Of a stretch of DNA of 12,879 nt, positions 1 to 5,584 are shown in pieces (within the stretch, counting starts at the first letter, position 1; each line of letters opens with the position of its first letter). Under the pieces are notes generated by a model. That model worked only from the letters and a program-made list of their open reading frames with translations, was not told the DNA's origin and made no database searches. The stretch is from an uncultured Syntrophomonadaceae bacterium (GTDB lineage Bacteria; Bacillota; Syntrophomonadia; Syntrophomonadales; Syntrophomonadaceae): positions 1 through 12,879 of the forward strand of contig CALXSZ010000037.1 in assembly GCA_944391275.1 (NCBI GenBank), in the 5' to 3' direction. The position numbers and the translations under genes are program-made.

Positions 1-31
1 GAGGATACTGGAAAAGTATCCTCCGTTTTTT
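1..31 (+). terminator. Intrinsic terminator of an upstream gene
   Basis: A perfect 9-bp stem (1-9 with 15-23, GAGGATACT/AGTATCCTC) closes a GGAAA loop and is followed by CG and six T (26-31). It would end a rightward transcript entering from outside the window. It might also act on leftward transcripts, but the bases beyond position 1 are not visible. Confidence 0.85.
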
Positions 32-130
32 GAAAAGGATGAGTTTTTAATGTTAGACACCCAATAAAAACGTTTGCCAAAGGTTTTGATGGTTTAAAAA
101 TTTAAAAGAGTGTCATCCAAGGGGGGGCAG

Positions 131-292
131 TTAGCAATTGCAGTCGCAATTGTTGTACGGGTAATATGGGGTAAAACAGGGATACAGGCGCCGATAACAA
201 CAACAGCGGCAGCAGCAACGTCTATTCCATCCCCATCCGCAATGATTCCATGCATTGCAGCATCGACAGCATCCGGCTGAATTCCAACACAT
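131..292 (-). CDS. Very Cys-rich 53-residue small protein, function unknown
   Basis: I do not recognise a family. From ATG at 292 the product is 53 residues with 16 cysteines (C2, C8, C9, C11, C12, C18, C26-28, C30-32, C39, C49, C51, C53), many Trp, Arg, Asn and Tyr, and the C-terminus NNCDCNC directly before TAA. The start was chosen because AAAGGA lies 9 nt upstream; a TTG at 337 would add 15 residues. Cys codons are a TGC/TGT mix rather than a simple repeat. There is no signal peptide or membrane segment. Cys/Tyr-rich peptides of this kind include spore-coat-like proteins, metal-binding peptides and ribosomal peptide precursors, but no modifying enzyme, transporter or sporulation gene is nearby. 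A second leftward frame (300 down to 94, GTG start, Ala/Val-rich) overlaps it, but the shared SD would sit almost on its GTG. Whether the ORF is expressed is unproven. Confidence 0.5.
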   Translation of the reverse strand: MCWNSAGCCRCCNAWNHCGWGWNRRCCCRCCCYRRLYPCFTPYYPYNNCDCNC

Positions 293-345
293 CCGATCAC
301 GTCCTTTCGTGAATTTTTTTAGTGAAAAGGCGTTCAACTGTATTT

Positions 346-360
346 TTCCTGAATCAGGAA
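346..360. repeat. 15-bp perfect dyad upstream of the Cys-rich ORF
   Basis: TTCCTGA-A-TCAGGAA is a perfect inverted repeat with a single central base. It lies just upstream of the leftward Cys-rich ORF, between its possible TTG start and a TATACT hexamer (minus strand, 381-376). It has no T-run, so it looks more like an operator or short RNA hairpin than a terminator. Confidence 0.4.
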
Positions 361-403
361 GCGCTTTCCATATTCAGTATATGTAAAAAGTTCCAGAAAG
401 GGT

Positions 404-436
404 AAAAACCCCGGCTAGGAGAATGCCGGGGTTTTT
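404..436. terminator. Bidirectional intrinsic terminator
   Basis: A perfect 12-bp inverted repeat (404-415 with 425-436, AAAAACCCCGGC/GCCGGGGTTTTT) with a 9-nt loop gives a GC-rich stem and a T-tract in both directions. No convincing gene ends directly at it on either side. It could therefore end a short RNA or peptide transcript read leftward from about 613, or insulate the Cys-rich ORF. Confidence 0.75.
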
Positions 437-657
437 AGCAATAAGGAGTAGAAAATATGAAAAAGTGATCCTGCTTGTATATTTTTCATGACTCCTGAAG
501 GGAGGCTCGGAGCCATGTTCGGGTAAGCTTTTTTATTCAAGATTGGACAATTTTTCAAGCCAGTGAATTTTTTTTGGTGGCTTTTTCGGATTCACCTCCT
601 TCCCTTGCCCTGTGGCCTTAGTATACCGAAGAAAATAAAGGAAAATCTCCGAAGAAG
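437..657. other. Gene-poor region with a long imperfect hairpin and a possible leftward mini-ORF
   Basis: No gene of normal size is visible. The stretch holds an imperfect inverted repeat (444-449 with 491-496, and 457-464 with 482-489). Inside it an AAGGAG-type SD precedes ATG AAA AAG TGA, so that frame closes after three codons. On the minus strand a possible 20-residue GTG ORF (595-533, MNPKKPPKKIHWLEKLSNLE) has AAGGGA/AGGAG just upstream and a TATACT hexamer at 625-620. CCGAAGAA occurs at both 626-633 and 649-656. All of this is weak evidence of transcription rather than proof. Confidence 0.4.
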
Positions 658-675
658 TGTGGCAAATCTGTGGCA
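658..675 (+). promoter_or_regulatory. Probable response-regulator box (direct repeats)
   Basis: TGTGGCA occurs at 658-664 and again at 669-675, a 7-bp repeat with a 4-bp spacer (11-bp period). OmpR/PhoB-family regulators typically bind 7-bp direct repeats with a 4-bp gap. A third TGTGGC lies at 611-616. The position, about 70 bp before the regulator gene, suggests autoregulation of the two-component operon. This is inferred from the geometry; the regulator's true motif is unknown. Confidence 0.5.
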
Positions 676-701
676 GATGAATTTTTAAGGATTTTTCATG
701 T

Positions 702-707
702 TAAAAT
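702..707 (+). promoter_or_regulatory. Likely -10 element of the two-component operon
   Basis: TAAAAT lies 36 bp before the chosen start. No good -35 hexamer is found 16-18 bp upstream, which fits an activator-dependent promoter served by the repeats at 658-675. TAAGGAT at 686-692 is an alternative that sits closer to the repeats. Confidence 0.4.
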
Positions 708-742
708 GAGGCTAAGAAGAACAATTGAAGGATGGAATACGC

Positions 743-1447
743 ATGAAGAAAATTTATGTTGCGGACGATGAAGAAAATATTCGCAATCTCATTCAGATGT
801 TTTTGCAAAAAGAAGGCTTTCAGGTCCAATGTTTTGCCGATGGGGAAACGCTGCTCAAAGCTTTTTTGAAAGAATCGGCGGATATGGTGATTATTGATAT
901 TATGATGCCGGGATTGGATGGATTTGAAGTTTGTTCGTCCTTGCGCAGAAAGAGCAACGTGCCGATTATTATGGTTTCCGCCCGCGATACGGAGGCTGAC
1001 CGGATTACCGGAATTACGCTGGGAAGCGACGATTATTTAGTGAAACCATTTAGCCCCAGCGAGTTGGTGGTCCGGGTGAAATCCCTGTTTCGGCGGATTG
1101 AAATGGATCGAAAGGTTCTGGACAAGGCCAATGATACCAGTATGGGGAATTTAACGATTTTACCGCATCAAAAATGCGCCTTAGTGAACGGAAAAAACTT
1201 GGATTTGACTTTGACGGAATTGAGTTTGCTGCTGTATTTGCTGCAAAATCGGGATCGAGCCGTCAGTCGGGAAGAACTTTTGAATCAGGTTTGGGGGTAT
1301 GAGAGCGAGGTCGAAACCCGCGCGACGGATGATACCGTGAAAAGACTGCGCCGGAAGCTGGCGTTAAAGGAAAGTAATGTGGAAATTGAAACCGTTTGGG
1401 GTTTTGGTTTTAAACTACAGGAAAAAGAAGCAAAAGAGGAAAGTTAA
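743..1447 (+). CDS. OmpR/PhoB-family DNA-binding response regulator
   Basis: The product (234 residues) is the output half of a two-component system: phosphorylation of its receiver domain controls DNA binding. The receiver spans about 2-118, with acidic pocket D8-D9, phosphoacceptor D52 (IIDIMMPG), switch serine S79 and K101-P102. The C-terminal winged helix spans about 135-227 and includes an RATDDTVKRLRRKL-type recognition helix and the terminal GFGFKL strand. Length is normal for the family. ATG 743 was chosen because GAAGGA lies upstream and homologues begin with a similar MKKIYVADDE; a TTG at 725 would add six unlikely residues. The kinase gene begins 3 nt after the stop, so the two form an operon. 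Direct repeats at 658-675 suggest autoregulation. The signal is unknown; the class resembles PhoP/VanR-type envelope-response regulators. Confidence 0.95.
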   Translation: MKKIYVADDEENIRNLIQMFLQKEGFQVQCFADGETLLKAFLKESADMVIIDIMMPGLDGFEVCSSLRRKSNVPIIMVSARDTEADRITGITLGSDDYLVKPFSPSELVVRVKSLFRRIEMDRKVLDKANDTSMGNLTILPHQKCALVNGKNLDLTLTELSLLLYLLQNRDRAVSREELLNQVWGYESEVETRATDDTVKRLRRKLALKESNVEIETVWGFGFKLQEKEAKEES

Positions 1448-1450
1448 ATA

Positions 1451-2992
1451 ATGATGGGTTTTCATAGAACAAAAACGCCGGTTTCCCTGCGATGGAAAAT
1501 CCTGTTTCCGATTTGGTGGATGATTATATTAATGTTATTGCTGATTTTTCTGGTTTCGCAGTGGGTTGTGGAACGCTATATTCATAGCTGCATTGAACAG
1601 GAAATGGAAAGTATCAGCAATGCCGCACGCGAGGTTATTGAACGAGAATATATCTATAATGAGCAATTGGGCGGCTATCAGGAAACCATCTACCGCTTGG
1701 CGCACCGTTTGCTCCAGAGCCTGAATGATTTGCCGCGTCGAATTATTACGACCGATTATGATATTCGATTCGTCGTACATACGGACGAGGTAACGCTGCA
1801 TTTTATTACGGCGGAAATGGCCAACGACGCCGAAGAGGGACCTTTAGCTACGGAAATTACGAATCGGATGTTAAAGAGTTTGACGGAAGAAAAGATGGAG
1901 GAAAATCAATATATTTCCCGGACTTTTTTGATTGGGGAAACGCAGTATTTTGCCATTTGTATGCCGCTGTACCTACAGCAGACGACCGGTGTGGAAAAAG
2001 GGTTTTTGATTTCTTATGTGAATACGAGTTCGCAGGTGAGCGTCTTGGACAGCATGAATCGGGGCTTGATGATGATTATGTTGATCGCTTTGGTCATGGC
2101 GGTATTCATCTCGTTATATATTACGCAGCGCTTGTCTTTGCCGTTGCGCCGATTGTGCGAGTATGCGGAGACCATCGGCGGACTGGATTTCCGGCGGAAA
2201 GATTTAAACAGCGGGATTCAGGAGCTGGATGAATTAGCGATGGAAATGGATCGAATGGCGTGTCGGTTGGCAGAGTATGAAGAGAATCAAAAGAAGTTTT
2301 TGTTAAATATCTCCCATGATTTGCGCACGCCTTTAACTTCGATTGAAGGCTATGCCGAAAGCATTTGTTACGAAGTAACCGACGATCCGAAACGTGCGGC
2401 GGATACGATTTTGAAGGAAAGCCGTCATTTGGAACAGATGGTGGGAAATTTGCTTTTTATGTCGCGAATGGATATGTCGGCCGACCGATTGATGTTTGAA
2501 ACCATCGACTTGGTGCAGGAAGTGAAAGAGACGCGCGACCGTATGCAGGTACAAATCGCGGATCGCGGGTGCGCCGTTGATCTGGAGCTGCCCACGCATC
2601 CGGTTCTAATTTGGGGAGACGAGATGCATCTGGCGCGGGCCATTATGAATATCTTGTCAAATGCCTTACGTTATGTACGGGAACGGATTACGATCACGCT
2701 GACGGTTCAGGATGACCAGGCGGTTTTATCCGTGAAAGATGATGGACCGGGCTTTTCGGAAGACGATTTAAAACGGCTGTTCGACCGTTTCTATAAGGGC
2801 CGCGGAGGAAACTTTGGCGTAGGCATGTCGATTGTGAAAATGATCGTAGAGCAGATGAACGGCCGGGTGTCAGCGGATAATTTGTCGGAAGGAGGAGCGG
2901 TTGTTACCGTTTGGCTGCCGCTTTTGGAACAGAAACCAAAAGAAACGATTGAGAGCCAACCGGACGGTGGTCGTACGACCAAATCGGAGTAA
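1451..2992 (+). CDS. Sensor histidine kinase, HAMP/HisKA/HATPase type
   Basis: This membrane sensor kinase (513 residues) should phosphorylate the regulator encoded just upstream. Transmembrane helix 1 is about 17-40 and helix 2 about 204-225. They enclose a roughly 160-residue extracytoplasmic sensor region, large enough for a PAS/Cache-like fold. HAMP follows (about 225-277), then HisKA with the phosphoacceptor H289 in NISHDLRTPLTS. The ATPase domain shows an N box (N400, N404), DDGPGF (430-435), the F box FDRFYKG (444-450) and a glycine box GNFGVGMSIVK (453-463). Catalytic motifs are intact. AGAGGAAAG precedes ATG ATG at the start. The last 20 or so residues are a polar tail. The ligand cannot be told from the sequence. 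Confidence 0.95.
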   Translation: MMGFHRTKTPVSLRWKILFPIWWMIILMLLLIFLVSQWVVERYIHSCIEQEMESISNAAREVIEREYIYNEQLGGYQETIYRLAHRLLQSLNDLPRRIITTDYDIRFVVHTDEVTLHFITAEMANDAEEGPLATEITNRMLKSLTEEKMEENQYISRTFLIGETQYFAICMPLYLQQTTGVEKGFLISYVNTSSQVSVLDSMNRGLMMIMLIALVMAVFISLYITQRLSLPLRRLCEYAETIGGLDFRRKDLNSGIQELDELAMEMDRMACRLAEYEENQKKFLLNISHDLRTPLTSIEGYAESICYEVTDDPKRAADTILKESRHLEQMVGNLLFMSRMDMSADRLMFETIDLVQEVKETRDRMQVQIADRGCAVDLELPTHPVLIWGDEMHLARAIMNILSNALRYVRERITITLTVQDDQAVLSVKDDGPGFSEDDLKRLFDRFYKGRGGNFGVGMSIVKMIVEQMNGRVSADNLSEGGAVVTVWLPLLEQKPKETIESQPDGGRTTKSE

Positions 2993-3026
2993 GAATCGGA
3001 AAAAGGAAATGTCTCCTGATTCTTAC
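2989..3026 (+). repeat. Hairpin overlapping the kinase stop codon
   Basis: GTAAGAATC (2989-2997, containing the TAA stop) is perfectly complementary to GATTCTTAC (3018-3026) around a 20-nt loop. No T-run follows, so it is not a standard terminator. It could protect the 3' end or attenuate read-through. Confidence 0.5.
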
Positions 3027-3063
3027 GCATTATCCAAAATTTTAAACGAAAAATGTCAAATTA

Positions 3064-3092
3064 TTGATTTATACGCGGAAAATTTTTATAAT
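3064..3092 (+). promoter_or_regulatory. Strong sigma-A type promoter
   Basis: TTGATT (3064-3069) and a perfect TATAAT (3087-3092) are separated by 17 bp. The expected transcription start (3098-3100) coincides with the ATG of the 32-codon ORF at 3098. Confidence 0.75.
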
Positions 3093-3097
3093 TATAG

Positions 3098-3196
3098 ATG
3101 GGATTTTCGACGTCTCAATGGATCAGTGTAGGTTTCCTGGGTCTAACGATCATGATGTACTTTTTAAGAAAAAAACAACATGAAAAAATATCGTAA
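3098..3196 (+). CDS. Putative 32-residue single-pass membrane peptide, apparently leaderless
   Basis: I do not recognise a family. The frame from ATG 3098 encodes 32 residues: a short polar N-terminus (MGFSTSQ), a hydrophobic run WISVGFLGLTIMMYFL (8-23) and a basic tail RKKQHEKIS. This is the arrangement of a small single-pass membrane protein with the positive tail inside. No SD precedes the ATG. A consensus promoter places the transcription start at the ATG itself, so translation would be leaderless. A strong terminator begins 11 nt after the TAA, giving a compact self-contained unit of about 150 nt. It follows the two-component operon on the same strand but has its own promoter. The alternative is a non-coding small RNA of the same extent. 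Composition and unit architecture favour coding moderately. Confidence 0.5.
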   Translation: MGFSTSQWISVGFLGLTIMMYFLRKKQHEKIS

Positions 3197-3206
3197 AATC
3201 TTTTTT

Positions 3207-3255
3207 GTCATTCTGAAAGCAACCGTAATTCTCTTCTTTCAGAATGACATTTTTT
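3207..3255 (+). terminator. Intrinsic terminator after the small membrane ORF
   Basis: A perfect 13-bp stem GTCATTCTGAAAG/CTTTCAGAATGAC (3207-3219 with 3236-3248) has a 16-nt loop and is followed by A and six T. A T-run also lies on the 5' side of the stem (3201-3206). Confidence 0.85.
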
Positions 3256-3280
3256 GTTGTCGGGGCAGGGAAAACAATTA

Positions 3281-3316
3281 AATGATCTTCCTTAAAGATC
3301 ATTCAAACGTTTTTTT
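3281..3316. terminator. Second hairpin, likely terminator of the leftward kinase gene
   Basis: AATGATCTT (3281-3289) pairs with AAGATCATT (3295-3303) around a 5-nt loop. A T7 tract at 3310-3316 lies six bases past the stem rightward. Leftward the stem is followed by TAATTGTTTT. It lies 24 bp beyond the stop of the kinase gene that reads towards it, so a weak leftward terminator is the likeliest role. Confidence 0.5.
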
Positions 3317-3339
3317 AAGAAAAAAAGCGTGTGTGCGAT

Positions 3340-3852
3340 TCATTCCGTCCATCCTTTATCCTGAAGGTTTTTTACAATGAAAAGAACCGTTTCTTCCAGA
3401 TTTTTATCCTCGGCCGGGATGATAAGGTCTGCGTACTGTTCGTAAAGGGGAACGCGCTTGTTGAAAATATCTTCAATCGTTTGATCTTTGGCCATGGCAA
3501 TTCCGCGGGTTTGAATGTTGTTTAGACGATTTTTTATGGTTTGGACGGATAATTGAAGGTAGAGAATATGACTGATTTTTTTCAGATTTTGCATCGCCTC
3601 AAGGCCGAAAATTACGCTGCCCCCGGTAGCAATCACAGTGTTCTGCGCGTTTAATTGACGAATCACGTCGTTTTCGATTTGGAGAAAGTTTTCGATGCCT
3701 TGTTCGTTCAGGATATCTTGCAGACGTTTTTGATGCTGCGATTGGATCAATAAATCGGTATCAATAAATTGCAGGCCCAACGTTTTGGCCAGCACGACGC
3801 CCATCGTAGATTTTCCGGCGCCAGGCATGCCAATTAGACAAATATTTTTCAA
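3340..3852 (-). CDS. Shikimate-kinase-like P-loop kinase, substrate uncertain
   Basis: The product (170 residues, usual length for AroK/AroL) would transfer phosphate from ATP to a small molecule; the family's classical reaction is shikimate to shikimate 3-phosphate. Walker A is GMPGAGKS (8-15), the DTD motif is 31-33, and the C-terminal RVPLYEQYADLI segment (133-144) is family-typical. Two key sites differ. The FRxxE shikimate-binding arginine is Leu57 (FLQIE), and the usual TGGGSV loop is TGGSV (76-80), one glycine short. The lid carries TRGIAM (115-120). From memory, similar proteins recur in Clostridia annotated as shikimate kinase, so this may be a subfamily with another substrate. The start is TTG 3852 with GGAGG 8 nt upstream. 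No aromatic-pathway gene is nearby; htpX lies upstream on the same strand behind a terminator. Confidence 0.75.
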   Translation of the reverse strand: MKNICLIGMPGAGKSTMGVVLAKTLGLQFIDTDLLIQSQHQKRLQDILNEQGIENFLQIENDVIRQLNAQNTVIATGGSVIFGLEAMQNLKKISHILYLQLSVQTIKNRLNNIQTRGIAMAKDQTIEDIFNKRVPLYEQYADLIIPAEDKNLEETVLFIVKNLQDKGWTE

Positions 3853-3891
3853 TGAAACAACCTCCTGTATAAAAATATAAAAAATCGGAAA

Positions 3892-3946
3892 GAGAAAAAA
3901 GGAAGCCTCCTTTAGGGTGGCTCCCTTCTTTCAGGGATTTTTTCTC
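3892..3946. terminator. Bidirectional terminator between htpX and the kinase gene
   Basis: GAGAAAAAA (3892-3900) mirrors TTTTTTCTC (3938-3946). An inner stem GGAAGCC (3901-3907) pairs with GGCTCCC (3919-3925) allowing one G-U pair. Read leftward, the stem is followed by six T, which would end htpX mRNA 25-80 bases past its stop. The downstream kinase therefore probably needs read-through or its own promoter. Confidence 0.7.
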
Positions 3947-3971
3947 AAATGCGATTTTATAGAACCAATCC

Positions 3972-4820
3972 TTAAACAACCATTTTATATAATCGGTCGA
4001 CACGGGATTGTGTAGAAGGATGGGTGCTAAATAAATTTAACATTCCTTCTCCCACGAAAGGTTGAACAATATACATATGCGCCATCGAAGGCGTGGCTTG
4101 CTGCATTGGAATACGCTGGGCGCTGCTTTCTAAACGTAGAAGCGCATTCGCTAATGCTCGCGGATTGCGCGTTAAACGAGCGGCTGATTCATCGGCTAAA
4201 TATTCCCGGGAACGCGATACCGCAAGTTGTACAATGGTTGCGGCAATCGGGGCGATGATGGCCATCAAAAGACCGCCGACCATTCCGCCGTTATCGTCTT
4301 CATCCCGGCTAAAACCACCGAAAATGGCGGTCCATTGAGCAATTGAAGCGATCGTAGAGATGGCACTGGCAAAGGCGGCGGCAATCGTCGAAATAAGGAT
4401 ATCCCGGTTTTTGATGTGGGAAATCTCATGTGCTAAAACGCCTTCCAGTTCAGAACCGCTTAAAGTTTGCAACAATCCCTGGGTAACAACCACGGCAGCA
4501 TGTTCCGGATTTCTTCCGGTAGCAAAGGCGTTCGGCTGCGCGGTGGGCATCACGTACAAAGCGGGCATGGGGATCCCGGCGCGGGATGTTAATTGTTGAA
4601 CCATGTTGTGCAATTGGGGATATTCGTTTTGCGAGAGCGGCCGCGCGCCCGAAGAACGAATCACGATGGAATCGCTGTGAAAATATTGAAATAAGTTTAT
4701 TCCCAATGAGATGATTAAACAGAAAATCGCACCGGTCGATCCGCCAATGGCGCCGCCGATGGAGATCAGAATTACGCTTAGGATTCCCATCAGGAGAATG
4801 GTTTTTAATTGATTAATCAT
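3972..4820 (-). CDS. htpX: HtpX-family membrane zinc metalloprotease (M48)
   Basis: HtpX proteases sit in the cytoplasmic membrane and cleave misfolded or damaged membrane proteins on the cytoplasmic side, usually as part of envelope or heat stress control. The 282-residue product has two N-terminal transmembrane helices (about 6-24 and 28-46), the zinc-binding HEISH motif (131-135; H131 and H135 ligands, E132 catalytic) and the third ligand E206 in SREYLADESA. Two more hydrophobic segments lie at about 143-162 and 183-202. Length and layout are normal. ATG 4820 is the only sensible start, but its GGAGGA is about 14 nt away, longer than usual. The bases between can pair with two upstream repeats (see the leader entry). 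It is followed by a terminator and then the P-loop kinase gene. Confidence 0.93.
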   Translation of the reverse strand: MINQLKTILLMGILSVILISIGGAIGGSTGAIFCLIISLGINLFQYFHSDSIVIRSSGARPLSQNEYPQLHNMVQQLTSRAGIPMPALYVMPTAQPNAFATGRNPEHAAVVVTQGLLQTLSGSELEGVLAHEISHIKNRDILISTIAAAFASAISTIASIAQWTAIFGGFSRDEDDNGGMVGGLLMAIIAPIAATIVQLAVSRSREYLADESAARLTRNPRALANALLRLESSAQRIPMQQATPSMAHMYIVQPFVGEGMLNLFSTHPSTQSRVDRLYKMVV

Positions 4821-4821
4821 A

Positions 4822-4877
4822 GGTAGAGAAAAATTCCTCCTTTAAAAATAATCTACCACTAAAAATAATCTACCATA
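4822..4877 (-). promoter_or_regulatory. htpX leader: tandem 17-nt repeat and possible SD-trapping hairpin
   Basis: A 17-nt unit (AAAAATAATCTACCACT on the plus strand) is repeated at 4844-4860 and 4861-4877. Read as mRNA (minus strand), each copy contains GGUAGA. The sequence UCUACC (4827-4822), one base before the htpX AUG, is complementary to either copy. Pairing would put the SD GGAGGA (4840-4835) in the loop and a stem between SD and AUG. This is a structural inference only. Confidence 0.4.
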
Positions 4878-5114
4878 AGAAGAACAAAAAGAAAAACAAA
4901 TAACAATTTAAACATGAGGTTCTACTCATGTCGTTCAGGGCATTTTTATCGGCAAAACACACTTTTGTCCTTTTATATTATACAGGACAGTGAAGCGAAA
5001 ATACAGTGTATTCTAAAAAATTTTTTGATTTGTATTGAATTTACGAAAAGATGTTCTGAAATAAACTGTTTTGTGGAATGGAAGCGGGATTTTTTCTTTT
5101 TTCAGGGGATGGAC
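4878..5114. other. Intergenic region between htpX and the SRP RNA promoter
   Basis: No credible gene is seen; the 77-codon frame from 4914 lacks an SD and looks like noise. On the minus strand a perfect TATAAT (4982-4977) is a possible htpX -10 with a poor -35, implying a leader of about 150 nt. A 7-bp hairpin ACATGAG/CTCATGT (4912-4918 with 4925-4931) lies in that leader. Confidence 0.4.
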
Positions 5115-5143
5115 TTGCATTTTAGGGGTAAAACGGGTACAAT
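5115..5143 (+). promoter_or_regulatory. Promoter of the SRP RNA gene
   Basis: TACAAT (5138-5143) is preceded at 17 bp by TTGCAT (5115-5120), a moderate -35. The expected start is about 5150, leaving a roughly 20-nt 5' extension before the mature RNA. This is plausible because Bacillota SRP RNA precursors are processed. Confidence 0.6.
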
Positions 5144-5169
5144 ATAACTAATCTTTTGACTTTTAAATT

Positions 5170-5437
5170 GTCGTGCTAGACGGGGAGTTAGCGGTGCCCT
5201 GTAACCCGCAATCCGCTACAGCGGGGTTGATGTCTGTCCGAGGGCAGAGCGATTCGGGACTGATCCAGAGGGGAAGCGTTGAAGCAACGGTCCCGGGCAA
5301 CGAAGCGCTTTGAACCGTGTCAGGTACGGAAGGAAGCAGCACTAAGGAGCCCACTACGTGTGTACCGGGGGCGCCGGTGTGGAGCCGAACCTCTGGATCA
5401 AGCCGGAGAGCCCTGCTCGAAGATGGATGCACGGCAT
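5170..5437 (+). ncRNA. ffs: Signal recognition particle RNA, large Gram-positive type
   Basis: This is the RNA scaffold of the signal recognition particle, which binds Ffh and targets nascent membrane proteins to the translocon. The 5' Alu domain is recognisable from about 5170 (TAGCGGTGCCCTGTAACCCG and GCAATCCGCT near 5189-5218). The conserved helix 8 core with the GGAA tetraloop is at 5319-5340 (GTCAGGTACGGAAGGAAGCA). The ends pair: GTCGTGC (5170-5176) with GCACGGC (5429-5435), allowing a G-U pair. A length near 268 nt and an Alu domain mark the Bacillus/Clostridium form rather than the short 4.5S RNA. Placement directly before dnaX is conserved in Bacillota. The exact mature ends are estimated. 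Confidence 0.95.
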
Positions 5438-5462
5438 TTTTTTATGCATTGCATCATTTTTT
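5425..5462 (+). terminator. Terminator of the SRP RNA
   Basis: GATGCA (5426-5431) can pair with TGCATC (5450-5455), followed by A and six T (5457-5462). A first T7 run follows the closing helix of the RNA at 5437-5443. Either signal can end transcription before dnaX. Confidence 0.65.
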
Positions 5463-5505
5463 ATGGAAAATGACTCGAATGACGTCATTCCGACATCATT
5501 CCATA
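5462..5505. repeat. Nested palindrome between SRP RNA and dnaX
   Basis: A perfect 14-bp palindrome GAATGACGTCATTC (5477-5490) sits inside an outer inverted repeat TATGGAA/TTCCATA (5462-5468 with 5499-5505) that continues as TGA/TCA (5471-5473 with 5496-5498). There is no T-run. It may be an operator or an extended cruciform just upstream of the dnaX promoter. Confidence 0.6.
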
Positions 5506-5520
5506 GAAGTGAAAAAATTC

Positions 5521-5548
5521 TTGCGCTAAGATTCGGATGACGTATAAT
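5521..5548 (+). promoter_or_regulatory. Promoter for dnaX-ybaB-recR
   Basis: TTGCGC (5521-5526), a 16-bp spacer and a perfect TATAAT (5543-5548). The expected start is about 5555, giving a leader of some 30 nt that carries AAGGAGG (5571-5577). Confidence 0.65.
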
Positions 5549-5584
5549 AAAATAAGGATTTTCCCATAAAAAGGAGGCGGGACT

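Noticed and set aside
94..300. Ala/Val-rich leftward frame overlapping the Cys-rich ORF
   Set aside because: Its GTG would be almost on top of the SD, and its composition follows from the GCTGCT/GTTGTT-like stretch. The Cys-rich frame has the better start. The choice is not certain.
2968..2979. Palindrome GGTCGTACGACC inside the kinase gene
   Set aside because: Lies in coding sequence near the 3' end; a 12-bp palindrome can arise by chance and nothing ties it to regulation.
4914..5147. 77-codon rightward frame before the SRP RNA
   Set aside because: No SD, odd composition (runs of F and C), and it runs into the SRP RNA promoter. Probably chance.
5163..5432. Leftward frame across the SRP RNA
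   Set aside because: It is the antisense of a structured RNA gene; such open frames are common there and it has no protein-like features.
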